From Bacteroidales bacterium UBA1800 (GTDB lineage Bacteria; Bacteroidota; Bacteroidia; Bacteroidales; VadinHA17), in NCBI GenBank assembly GCA_002319915.1, contig DCFQ01000099.1, positions 1 to 17,044 of the forward strand: a stretch of 17,044 nucleotides of DNA, written 5' to 3'. Made by a program: the position numbers and the translations under genes. The notes beneath the pieces are model-generated. The model searched no databases. It had not been told where the DNA came from and saw nothing but the letters and a program-made list of their open reading frames with translations. This document shows, piece by piece, positions 1 through 6,614 of this stretch (positions within the stretch are counted from its first letter, which is position 1; each line of letters starts with the position of its first letter).

Positions 1-48
1 CCCCTAGGGATAAATGCCCCTAAGGGTAATTGCCCCTATGTATAAAGA
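1..48. repeat. Three-unit, 16-base-period tandem repeat at window edge
   Basis: Positions 1-16, 17-32 and 33-48 each begin with CCCCTA and continue with a similar A/T/G-rich tail (for example cccctagggataaatg and cccctaagggtaattg). The first two units are closely matched and the third is degraded. Unit boundaries contain near-palindromes of the form CCCTAGGG or CCCTTAGGG. The array may extend to the left of the window, so its full size is unknown. It lies downstream of the mscL terminator in non-coding DNA. I do not recognise the repeat family. Confidence 0.45.
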
Positions 49-83
49 CTTCTGCTGCCAGTTGACAGCCAGAACACTCTTAA

Positions 84-120
84 AGAAAAAACCCGCCGGA
101 ACACAGATGTCACGGCGGGT
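84..120 (-). terminator. Rho-independent terminator after mscL
   Basis: An 8-bp GC-rich perfect stem (ACCCGCCG at 91-98 paired with CGGCGGGT at 113-120) encloses a 14-base loop. Read on the minus strand, it is followed at once by TTTTTCT (90 down to 84). It sits about 60 bases beyond the mscL stop codon and has the right polarity to end the DUF3078-mscL transcript. Confidence 0.8.
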
Positions 121-177
121 AAGATTTCTTTCCCGGGTGCTGAAAGCTTTTCCCTGAATTCAGGATCCTTATGCCGA

Positions 178-576
178 CTACTTCTTCAGGAGATCCCTGA
201 TCTCGGTTAACAGAGCCTGGTCTTTTGTTGGAGCAGGCGGAGCTGCCGGGACTTCAGCTTCCTTCTTCTTTGCCATGTTGACAGCCTTTACAAGAAGGAA
301 TACTGCAAATGCAACGATCAGGAAATCAATGAACACCTGGATGAAATTCCCGTAATTCCAGGTTACAGCAGGCTTGGCCTCAGTGGCTGCCTTTACAACA
401 AGCTTCAGATCAGAAAAATTAACGCCACCAAGAAGGACACCTATAGGCGGCATAATGATATCATTCACCAGGGAGGTCACAATCCTCCCGAAAGCGGCAC
501 CAATGATGATACCTACGGCCATATCGACCACATTACCTTTCATTGCAAAAGCTTTGAATTCGTCAACAATCTTCAT
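178..576 (-). CDS. mscL: Large-conductance mechanosensitive channel MscL
   Basis: This is a homopentameric inner-membrane channel that opens under membrane tension to release solutes during hypo-osmotic shock. The 132-residue length is normal for the family. The N-terminal amphipathic segment (MKIVDEFKAFAMKGN) leads into TM1 (about residues 15-44), which carries the conserved DMAVGIIIGAAFGRIV pore-lining motif. A periplasmic loop (about 45-74) follows, then TM2 (about 75-98), a basic KKK cluster, an Ala/Pro-rich linker and the C-terminal helical bundle ending LLTEIRDLLKK. The gene begins 25 bases after the stop of the DUF3078 gene on the same strand, so the two are probably co-transcribed, and a strong terminator follows. 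The ATG is preceded by the AAAACCT leader described at 577-598 and not by a Shine-Dalgarno sequence. Identification is secure. Confidence 0.97.
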   Translation of the reverse strand: MKIVDEFKAFAMKGNVVDMAVGIIIGAAFGRIVTSLVNDIIMPPIGVLLGGVNFSDLKLVVKAATEAKPAVTWNYGNFIQVFIDFLIVAFAVFLLVKAVNMAKKKEAEVPAAPPAPTKDQALLTEIRDLLKK

Positions 577-598
577 TTAGTCAGGTTTTAAAGGTTTA
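577..598 (-). promoter_or_regulatory. A/C-rich 5' leader motif before mscL
   Basis: On the minus strand the bases before the mscL ATG contain AAACCT followed by AAAACCT, then six bases, then ATG. The same AACC(T)AAAA(C)CT pattern, six or seven bases before ATG, precedes three other genes in the window (starts 2087, 4360 and 12963). There is no Shine-Dalgarno sequence, as is usual in Bacteroidota. Whether it is a translation-initiation element or simply a compositional bias is not known. Confidence 0.35.
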
Positions 599-601
599 AT
601 A

Positions 602-1558
602 TTAGAATTTGTATGAAAAGCCGACACCAAGTATCTCTTTGAACTGGGTCTTTGAACCAATTGATTCACCAGGAGAAACCACTCCATCATTGTTCCTGTC
701 AAAAGGCACCTTGATATTGTCATCGTATATAAGATCGGTATTAAAGCTTACCGAAATAAACTTGTTGACCTTAAGGGCGATAAGAGTTTCCCAATTGACA
801 TCGACATTCTGGGGCTTGTCAGAGTAATTCGAGAACAGGTCAAGCTTTGTGGTAATAGCCACATTCTTCATAAACTCACCCTTGAAATCATTTTTGGAAT
901 AAACTCCCCGGAAATAACCGCCGAATTCACTCCTGACGGTCTCCCCCGGAGTAACCCCGAATGCCCCAGCAGCCGATAATGTCTTGTCTGTTACGAATGT
1001 AAACCTCCCTGTAACAGGAGCGAAAAACAGGCTGAGACCCGAAGCAGGTTTGTAATCGAGCCCCAGGGCAATCGTCAGGTATGCAGGGGAGAAGAGATCC
1101 GATATCTTCGGACTTGAGCCCTCTGCATAATTGTACCCGGGTGCAAACTGGGTCCTGAAATTGACCAGGAATGCATAATAGAGATTCTTTAAGGCTTTCC
1201 TTCCGTACTTTGATGCAAATTCAATCTTGTCATCAGTCTTCCTGAAACTTCCGTTCCTTCCTTCTTTCAGAACTCCATAGCCCAGGTCAAGGGAATTGTC
1301 CCAGGATGAGATCCCACTTTTAAGATTTGCAAAAACGCTGATGATCCCGTTAACCGCAACAGAATTCTGCCCTCCTGCCGCCCAGTACTTCAGGGAAGTC
1401 TGTGACAGGTTGGCAGCAAGGATCCCGCCCGTTTTCCAGCCTGCAACGGTATCGGCGTTTTCCGTGCGGAGTGATTTTTCTCCCGACGTTACCTGCCCGA
1501 AGGATAAGCTGGCTGGAAAGATCAACAGCATTGTCACGATCAGTAATTTGTTTTTCAT
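602..1558 (-). CDS. DUF3078 outer-membrane protein
   Basis: The sequence matches what I know of the Bacteroidota DUF3078 family, predicted outer-membrane beta-barrels of unknown function. I place the start at 1558 (318 residues), because MKNKLLIVTMLLIFPASLSFGQ is then a clean Sec signal peptide; the open frame runs on to an ATG at 1726, which would bury that signal. Diagnostic segments are GWKTGGILAANLSQTSLKYWAAGGQNS near the mature N-terminus, then alternating short aromatic/hydrophobic strands (YYAFLVNFRTQFAPGYNY, LTIALGLDYKP) and a C-terminal strand ending FSYKF. A terminal aromatic residue is typical of barrels handled by the BAM complex. A Ca-binding-like stretch, DRNNDGVVSPGES, lies near the C-terminus in an apparent loop. 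The gene is upstream of mscL and likely co-transcribed, although no functional link is obvious. Confidence 0.88.
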   Translation of the reverse strand: MKNKLLIVTMLLIFPASLSFGQVTSGEKSLRTENADTVAGWKTGGILAANLSQTSLKYWAAGGQNSVAVNGIISVFANLKSGISSWDNSLDLGYGVLKEGRNGSFRKTDDKIEFASKYGRKALKNLYYAFLVNFRTQFAPGYNYAEGSSPKISDLFSPAYLTIALGLDYKPASGLSLFFAPVTGRFTFVTDKTLSAAGAFGVTPGETVRSEFGGYFRGVYSKNDFKGEFMKNVAITTKLDLFSNYSDKPQNVDVNWETLIALKVNKFISVSFNTDLIYDDNIKVPFDRNNDGVVSPGESIGSKTQFKEILGVGFSYKF

Positions 1559-1699
1559 GCCTGGCTGATTTAAATTAAACACGCTCCGATGGTGAGGAAA
1601 AAACTTGCATTTCAGATATTTAGCTTCTGAATCAGTTTGACAATTTGGAAACATTGTTGAACTGAACGCTGATAATGCAATCAACAGGATCACAATCTC

Positions 1700-1740
1700 A
1701 AAAAAGTGCATTACCGGGGATTCCAAAAGATCAATCCCGG
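1700..1740 (-). terminator. Probable terminator after the YegP-family gene
   Basis: Read on the minus strand, CCGGGATT (1740-1733) and AATCCCCGG (1722-1714) form an 8-9 bp stem with one bulged base and a 10-base loop. A run of six T (1705-1700) follows after an 8-base gap. The stem starts about 12 bases after the YegP-family stop codon. The gap before the T-run makes it weaker than the mscL terminator. It may separate yegP transcription from DUF3078-mscL. Confidence 0.45.
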
Positions 1741-1751
1741 AAATTGTATTC

Positions 1752-2087
1752 CTAGTCCTTTACCTCCTTGATCTGAGCTGTGCCAGCATTCCTTTTTACA
1801 GATTCGATCCCGTTATTGCGACCGCTCTCGCTTTTGTAATTTTGGCTTGTCCCAATGATCTGGCTGTTTCCAGCAGTGATCGAAAACCTGAACATATTTG
1901 TCGGGGTGGTGGATTTTGCAAATCTTTTCGCATCTGTTGAATTCTTCTTTACAGATTCGATCCCGTTGAGGCATGCAGCCTTGGTAGTATATCCTTCGCT
2001 GCTAAGAATTGTCTGACCATTGTCAGCCTTCAGGCGGAACCGGAATTCATTGTTCTTGCCGCTTTGATAAACTTCGAACTTTGCCAT
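1752..2087 (-). CDS. YegP-family (DUF1508/UPF0339) two-repeat protein
   Basis: This 111-residue cytoplasmic protein is built from two copies of the DUF1508 repeat. Repeat 1 (about residues 2-50) has KFEVYQSGKNNEFRFRLKADNGQ and ends NGIESVKKN. Repeat 2 (about 58-101) has MFRFSITAGNSQIIGTSQ and ends NGIESVKRN. Each copy is expected to form a small antiparallel sheet plus helix, and E. coli YegP has the same double arrangement. The biochemical role of the family is not established. A 20-base DNA identity links the two NGIESVK segments, 153 bases (51 codons) apart. The gene reads away from the HerA-like ATPase gene and has its own probable terminator. The ATG follows an AACCTAAAAACT leader. Confidence 0.93.
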   Translation of the reverse strand: MAKFEVYQSGKNNEFRFRLKADNGQTILSSEGYTTKAACLNGIESVKKNSTDAKRFAKSTTPTNMFRFSITAGNSQIIGTSQNYKSESGRNNGIESVKRNAGTAQIKEVKD

Positions 2088-2108
2088 TTTGATTAGTTTT
2101 TAGGTTAA
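2088..2108 (-). promoter_or_regulatory. A/C-rich 5' leader motif before the YegP-family gene
   Basis: On the minus strand AACCTAAAAACT lies seven bases before the ATG at 2087. It matches the leaders of mscL, the gene starting at 4360 and the gene starting at 12963. No Shine-Dalgarno sequence is present. Confidence 0.35.
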
Positions 2109-2230
2109 TAAAAAAGTATATGGTATCACTTCTTTAAGAATGAAAGCCTTAGTCAGGTTTCCACCTGTGGACTATCTAACTATCGCAAACATCACTTGCC
2201 TGTTTAACCTTATCAGGTGGCCTTTCAACA

Positions 2231-2269
2231 CCAAATATAATATTATTTAACACTTTTTAATATATTTGG
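2231..2269. promoter_or_regulatory. Back-to-back TATATTTG boxes in the divergent yegP / HerA-like intergenic region
   Basis: CCAAATATA (2231-2239) and TATATTTGG (2261-2269) form a perfect 9-bp inverted repeat with a 21-base AT-rich spacer. Each arm contains TATATTTG, matching the Bacteroidota -7 consensus TAnnTTTG, one copy facing each divergent gene. The boxes would give leaders of roughly 75 bases (plus) and 140 bases (minus). I see no convincing -33 TTG at the usual distance for either, so promoter activity is inferred only from the -7 match and the placement. The rest of 2088-2349 holds no open frame I would call. Confidence 0.4.
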
Positions 2270-2349
2270 TTTATTAATTGGCAATACAATGGATCTCTTG
2301 GGAGGTTTTAGACTGGATAATTTGTGAGTTTTCTTAATACCTTTTGGAC

Positions 2350-3903
2350 ATGGAGAAGAAAGAAGCGTTTAAAGCATCAATAAATGGAGGTTATGACTGC
2401 AAAGGGGATGCAATAATTCTCGGAGCTGCAATGTTGGACGGCGAACCACTTGCCGATGCCCCCGTAAAGGTACCGCTCAGGACCATGAACAGGCATGGGC
2501 TTATTGCCGGGGCAACCGGAACCGGGAAGACTAAAACACTGCAGGTGTTGTCGGAGCAGTTGTCGGAGCGCGGAGTCCCCGTGCTGTTGATGGACGTAAA
2601 GGGTGATCTGAGCGGGATTGCGATGCCAGGGGAAGAAAAGCCGTTCATCACCGACAGGCACTCTAAAATTGGCCTGCCCTACTCTCCCAAAGGCTGCCCG
2701 GTCGAACTGATGACAATCTCAAAACAGGATGGAGTCAGGCTGCGCGCAACGGTTTCGGAATTCGGACCGGTTCTTCTTTCAAGGATACTCGATCTGAACG
2801 ACACACAGGAAGGCGTTCTGGCAATCATATTCAAGTACTGTGACGACAAACAGATGCCGTTGCTCGACCTCAAGGACCTGAAGAAAGTGATACAGTTTGT
2901 TACTGCGGAAGGCAAGGAGGAGATCGAAAAAGATTATGGCAAGATATCTCCCGCAACAACCGGGATAATACTCAGGAAGGCGATGGAGCTTGAACAACAG
3001 GATGCCGACCTTTTCTTCGGTGAGATCTCCTTTGATATCAGGGACCTAATGAAACGCGACAGGAATGGGAATGGATACGTGAATATAATAAGGCTTACCG
3101 ATATACAGGATAAACCAAAGCTCTTCTCAACATTCATGCTTTGCCTCCTTGCCGAGGTTTACAGCGTGATGCCTGAAAGAGGTGATCTTGATAAGCCCGA
3201 ACTGGCAATCTTCATTGACGAGGCCCACCTGATTTTCAACCAGGCAAGCAAGGCTCTCCTTGATGAAATAGAAACCATTGTCAAGCTCGTAAGGTCGAAG
3301 GGCGTTGGGGTCTATTTTGTCACTCAGAATCCCATGGATGTGCCCGATGACATTCTTGCCCAGCTGGGTCTGAAGATCCAGCACGCGCTCAGGGCCTTTA
3401 CGGCAATTGACAGGAAAGCCATAAAGCTTACGGCGGAAAACTTCCCGGTCTCCGAATTCTATAAGACCGATGAAGTTCTTACATCGCTCGGAATTGGTGA
3501 AGCACTGGTCACTGTCCTGAGCGAGAAAGGGATTCCAACCCCGCTGGCCGCAACCATGATGCGTGCTCCGGCAAGCCGGATGGATATCCTTTCTCAGTCT
3601 GAGATCGATTCGGAAAACAGATCATCTGACCTGGTAAGGAAATACGGGGAAACGATCGACAGGGAAAGCGCATTCGAGATCCTGACAGGCAAGATCAACC
3701 AGATTCAAAAGCAGGCGGCCGACGAAACTGCACAGAAGGAGTGGGAAAAGCAGAGGGAGAAGGAGTGGAGCCAGGGAAGATCCTCGGGCAGGTCAAATTC
3801 GGGCAGAAGCGGAAATGTTCTCAAAAGCCCTGTGGTAAAAGTCCTGACGAGCGCCACTTTCATCAGGGGGGTCCTGGGGATAATGAAACAAGTCATGAAA
3901 TAA
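2350..3903 (+). CDS. HerA-like/DUF853 (YjgR-family) ATPase
   Basis: This is a P-loop ATPase of the HerA/FtsK superfamily, in the DUF853 group represented by E. coli YjgR. It is a predicted cytoplasmic NTPase, possibly DNA-acting, with no established cellular role. The ATG at 2350 gives 517 residues; a TTG two codons upstream is in frame but less likely. Visible motifs are the Walker A GATGTGKT (residues 54-61), MDVKGDLSGIA (about 82-92, typical of the family), the Walker B IFIDEAH (287-293) and a sensor-like VTQNP (324-328). The C-terminus has a Lys/Glu/Gln-rich helical stretch, a Ser/Gly/Arg linker and a final hydrophobic-basic segment. Length is close to the family norm. The gene stands alone, divergent from yegP and convergent with the gene at 3935-4360. 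Confidence 0.93.
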   Translation: MEKKEAFKASINGGYDCKGDAIILGAAMLDGEPLADAPVKVPLRTMNRHGLIAGATGTGKTKTLQVLSEQLSERGVPVLLMDVKGDLSGIAMPGEEKPFITDRHSKIGLPYSPKGCPVELMTISKQDGVRLRATVSEFGPVLLSRILDLNDTQEGVLAIIFKYCDDKQMPLLDLKDLKKVIQFVTAEGKEEIEKDYGKISPATTGIILRKAMELEQQDADLFFGEISFDIRDLMKRDRNGNGYVNIIRLTDIQDKPKLFSTFMLCLLAEVYSVMPERGDLDKPELAIFIDEAHLIFNQASKALLDEIETIVKLVRSKGVGVYFVTQNPMDVPDDILAQLGLKIQHALRAFTAIDRKAIKLTAENFPVSEFYKTDEVLTSLGIGEALVTVLSEKGIPTPLAATMMRAPASRMDILSQSEIDSENRSSDLVRKYGETIDRESAFEILTGKINQIQKQAADETAQKEWEKQREKEWSQGRSSGRSNSGRSGNVLKSPVVKVLTSATFIRGVLGIMKQVMK

Positions 3904-3934
3904 TCTGCCGGGCAGCCGCTGCAGCCTTCAGAGC

Positions 3935-4360
3935 CTATTTCCTCACCCTGACACTGTCAACGAGATATTCCGACTCACCCCGCCAGAATACATGACCGTG
4001 CTTTTGGGTATAATGAACGATCACATTCAGCCCTTGTAACGTGTCGAGCTTCAGGGCGACCCTTTTGCTCGGGACTGAGAAGTAGAACTTTTCAGAAGCA
4101 AGGGCTACATTGGCATTGCTGGAGACACTGCTCAGGATCAGCTCCCCTTCATAGGTTTTGACGAAGTTGCCCTTGTGGGAAAATTTCTGCAGCAAGCCGG
4201 CCCTGTAGCCCTCGCTGTAGGTAAAGAAATACTTGAAATAAATAAATGAACAAAAGAGGACAATAAGGGCTATCAGGATCAGTCTGAAGGTCTTCTTGGT
4301 TTTCTTCAGTAGGCCTCCCCATCTTGAAGGTTTTTCATTTACCGGGGTATCATTTGACAT
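3935..4360 (-). CDS. Small single-pass membrane protein of a Bacteroidota-conserved family
   Basis: The 141-residue protein has a basic, Pro-containing cytoplasmic N-terminus (about 1-27), one transmembrane helix (about 28-47, LILIALIVLFCSFIYFKYFF) and an extracytoplasmic domain. That domain opens with YSEGYRAGLLQKFSHKGNFVKTYEGEL, which I recognise from a family widespread in Bacteroidota. To my recollection some database entries label such proteins '6-phosphogluconate dehydrogenase', but there is no Rossmann motif here and the protein is far too short, so that name should not be used. The function is unknown. The gene converges on the HerA-like gene with a 31-base gap and has no obvious operon partner. 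The ATG follows the AAAACCTAAAACCT leader. A long N-in signal anchor is more likely than a cleaved signal peptide. Confidence 0.85.
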   Translation of the reverse strand: MSNDTPVNEKPSRWGGLLKKTKKTFRLILIALIVLFCSFIYFKYFFTYSEGYRAGLLQKFSHKGNFVKTYEGELILSSVSSNANVALASEKFYFSVPSKRVALKLDTLQGLNVIVHYTQKHGHVFWRGESEYLVDSVRVRK

Positions 4361-4381
4361 ATTGTTGAGGTTTTAGGTTTT
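4361..4381 (-). promoter_or_regulatory. A/C-rich 5' leader motif before the small membrane protein gene
   Basis: On the minus strand AAAACCT is repeated twice in tandem (4381-4375 and 4374-4368), and the second copy is seven bases before the ATG. This is the clearest example of the leader pattern shared with the genes starting at 576, 2087 and 12963. Confidence 0.4.
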
Positions 4382-4469
4382 GATTCGTTCGGTACTTAAA
4401 GATTATATAAAGTTAAAGTTTTCATTTGAGTTCAATGCATATGGCTTATTATTCCTTAATGTTCTTTGG

Positions 4470-4573
4470 CCTCACCCCCTCTTGTCCCCCGCTCCCGGAG
4501 AGAGCGGGAGAAACCATAGCACCTGTCATATAAGGCCCCTCCTTCACTTGTGGAGAGGTTTGGAGAGAGGCTG
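4470..4573. repeat. Degenerate REP-like palindromic element
   Basis: This C-rich then G-rich stretch begins ctcaccccctcttgtccccc and contains two hairpins. The first pairs CCCGCTC (4488-4494) with GAGCGGG (4502-4508) around a 7-base loop. The second, weaker one pairs CCTCC-like bases (4537-4542) with GGAGAGG (4552-4558) around CTTGT. C-rich/G-rich hairpins of this style recur as dispersed intergenic repeats in many bacterial genomes. It lies just downstream of the LolA-like stop codon and could also act as that operon's terminator, though no T-run follows. No gene is supported in 4361-4587. Confidence 0.5.
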
Positions 4574-4587
4574 TCACAAATAATGTG

Positions 4588-5331
4588 CTATTGTTTCAAA
4601 GCTGCTTTGGAAAAAATGTAATCAGGTATCTTCTGGTTGAATTTGATGACCGTTATCCTGAATTCCGTCCCGCCGCCCTGCTTCAGTATGTCCTTGTAGA
4701 TGGCAGATTCGGGGAACCAGCGGCCATCGATGTATTTGACATCACTCATGGTCATCCGTTTGAGAAGCTGGCCGCTCTTTGCAAAAAGCTCTTCCTTTAA
4801 TGGCACAAACCTTTCAGCGTCGACCCAGATTTTCCTCGAATAATATGCCACGTCGGGCACATTTGCCGTCAGCTCCAGGACGTAAACCTTCCGGTTATCG
4901 ACCGTTTCAGTCCCCGTCAGCCGTGAATTGTAAATTTCAGTCAGCTTTCTGTCATCCATCATATCCTCATATGAAAGATCGGAGCCCATTACCGACTGCC
5001 TCAGCATGTTCCCTGAGATCTCGATGGTCCTGTCGCTCGAGGGAGAATAGATCCAAAGCTGGTTGTTAAGTTTAAGCATCTTTGTCCCCAGGTCCCTTGC
5101 CGGGGAGAGATATTCCGTGAATGCCTGCTTATCCCCGACGGAATAGGTCCGTGAGGTCATTGTCCTGCTGGTTCTCGCACCGTGTATGATCATGGTCGAT
5201 TCAAACACCCTGTTCTCGGATGAGATATTGTTTTCAACCTTTTTGAGGATTTCAGCAGGATCAGGCTGCGGGAAGCAGGGAGGACCCGGGTATGCAGCAA
5301 GCAAAATTAAATAGAGTAGCCTTTTCATCAC
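4588..5331 (-). CDS. Periplasmic LolA-like outer membrane lipoprotein-sorting protein
   Basis: The 247-residue protein belongs to the LolA-like group PF17131/COG2834, whose half-barrel fold binds lipid or lipoprotein acyl chains in the periplasm. The signal peptide is about residues 1-21 (MMKRLLYLILLAAYPG); it contains a Cys but no proper lipobox. Family-typical segments follow: ILKKVENN near the mature start, FTEYLSPARDLGTKMLKLNNQLWIYSPSSDRTIEISGNMLRQSVMGSDLSYEDMM in the centre, then YVLELTA, KIWVDAERFVPLKEELFAKSGQLLK and DGRWFPESAIYKD. PF17131 proteins often lie beside transporters, and here it is the last gene of an operon, 11 bases after an FtsX-like permease. I infer that it is the periplasmic carrier or acceptor of that ABC system. 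It is not canonical LolA, which is normally unlinked and shorter in sequence motifs. Confidence 0.87.
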   Translation of the reverse strand: MMKRLLYLILLAAYPGPPCFPQPDPAEILKKVENNISSENRVFESTMIIHGARTSRTMTSRTYSVGDKQAFTEYLSPARDLGTKMLKLNNQLWIYSPSSDRTIEISGNMLRQSVMGSDLSYEDMMDDRKLTEIYNSRLTGTETVDNRKVYVLELTANVPDVAYYSRKIWVDAERFVPLKEELFAKSGQLLKRMTMSDVKYIDGRWFPESAIYKDILKQGGGTEFRITVIKFNQKIPDYIFSKAALKQ

Positions 5332-5342
5332 GCACTTTGGTT

Positions 5343-6614
5343 TCAGACCTCCAGTTCCTTGAATAGTCTTGCCGTTTGACGTTTATAGATCCCTATTCCT
5401 GAAAGGGCGGTCCCCGTGACGGTAGAGATCAATCCCGGAATAAAGCCGAGATAAAAATCAGGGGTTGTTATATGTGCCCTTACGACCGACGGGATCATTA
5501 TTGATGTTCCTTTCATGATTCCTGACATATCAATGCCGTACTTCTGTAACAGCCATGCAAAAAAGAGGCCAATTATCGTCCCTGTCACCGATCCTGTCAG
5601 GCCGATTACAACCGATTCCGTCAGCATCGTCCTGTACACATGGCCTTTCTCTTCTCCCATGGCAAGCCTTAGCCCGATCTCTCCGTACCTCCTCAGGCCA
5701 CCCAGCAATCCTGCATTCCATAATACCAGCGACATGGCGACCATGAAGATAATCGCTATGTAACTTGCATAGACTGAAGAGAGCTTCACGTACTGGTCCA
5801 TGTTGCCCTGCTGGCTCAGGGATCTCATAACGGGCGCGAATTCACCGGCGCTTTTATGCACCGCATTGAAGGAGCCCGCGTCGCTCAGCGCCAGTTCATC
5901 ATCATAGTAACCCCCCTTGAAAAATCCAAGGATCTCACCGGATGCATCCGGCATATTCAGCGCCTCCCTCACATCAGTGATATCGGCTATTATAGTCCCT
6001 CTGTCAAGAACCTCACTTCCGAATGAGACGGTTCCGGATGCGACGAAATTGTAAATCGCCACGCTTCCGTCCATGGCCGAACTGATGAGAGTGACCTTGT
6101 CACCGGGGTTTACCCGGAGCTTTTTGGCAAAATCATCACTGATAAGCGCTTCAAAATGTTCCCTTGGGAGGCTTCCACTCCTTAACGACTTTTTCAGGTT
6201 AAGTCGCTCAATTTCTTCTGACCCTGGCGACAGGAGGTCAAGCCCTATCCCGAATACCGGCCCCTGTGCTTTTGTCTCCCCGTTCTTGTCGGGGGCGTCC
6301 AGAAGCCCGCCGAACCTTATCCGCTGGGCCCAGCTGACCGATGGGAATTCCTTGCCGAGGACCGCTGTCATCGAATCGGCATCTAGCAGGGCAAGGTCGT
6401 TGGGGAACTCGTCCATGTTATCTGCATATGCCTTCGACATGACTTTCAGGTGGCCGTTGGAGAACCGTGCATTGGTGTCGATAATATCACCCATGAATCC
6501 GTTGATATATGCATGCAGCCACACTGTTAGCATAACGCCGGCTGTTACGACTATTACCGGGAGCAGGCTCCTGCTTTTGTCCCTCAGCAATCCCTGGAGC
6601 AGAAATCTTATCAT
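5343..6614 (-). CDS. ABC transporter permease, FtsX/LolCE-like (second permease)
   Basis: The 423-residue inner-membrane subunit has the MacB/LolC topology: TM1 (about 17-36), a large periplasmic ectodomain (about 40-280), then TM2 (about 282-303), TM3 (about 334-356) and TM4 (about 387-410). The cytoplasmic segment after TM2, LRRYGEIGLRLAMG (307-320), is the ATPase-contacting coupling region shared by FtsX-like permeases. The usual C-terminal P-R-R-A-x-x-x-x-P-x-x-A-L-R tail is replaced by IYKRQTARLFKELEV. Its start codon overlaps the stop of the preceding permease by 4 bases (ATGA), implying translational coupling and a heterodimeric transporter. The paired but dissimilar permeases recall LolC/LolE. 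Such transporters drive periplasmic substrates using mechanical force from the ATPase; the substrate here is unknown. Confidence 0.9.
   Translation of the reverse strand: MIRFLLQGLLRDKSRSLLPVIVVTAGVMLTVWLHAYINGFMGDIIDTNARFSNGHLKVMSKAYADNMDEFPNDLALLDADSMTAVLGKEFPSVSWAQRIRFGGLLDAPDKNGETKAQGPVFGIGLDLLSPGSEEIERLNLKKSLRSGSLPREHFEALISDDFAKKLRVNPGDKVTLISSAMDGSVAIYNFVASGTVSFGSEVLDRGTIIADITDVREALNMPDASGEILGFFKGGYYDDELALSDAGSFNAVHKSAGEFAPVMRSLSQQGNMDQYVKLSSVYASYIAIIFMVAMSLVLWNAGLLGGLRRYGEIGLRLAMGEEKGHVYRTMLTESVVIGLTGSVTGTIIGLFFAWLLQKYGIDMSGIMKGTSIMIPSVVRAHITTPDFYLGFIPGLISTVTGTALSGIGIYKRQTARLFKELEV

Noticed and set aside
1..48. CRISPR array at the left edge
   Set aside because: The units are only 16 bases, contiguous, with no spacers, and no cas gene is present.
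1559..1726. N-terminal extension of the DUF3078 frame to an ATG at 1726
   Set aside because: It would put 56 residues before a clean signal peptide, and the stretch contains the probable terminator hairpin of the upstream gene.
2377..2661. Long antisense open frames inside the HerA-like gene and similar shadows elsewhere
   Set aside because: They lie wholly within strongly supported genes, lack domain-like composition and arise from codon bias of the true frame.
3912..3922. GCAGC-C-GCTGC hairpin between the convergent HerA-like and small membrane protein genes
   Set aside because: Stem is very short with effectively no loop and no T-run on either strand, so I do not call a terminator.
4588..5331. 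Assignment of the LolA-like protein as canonical LolA
   Set aside because: The conserved segments match the PF17131/COG2834 transporter-linked group, and canonical lolA is not usually the last gene of an ABC operon.
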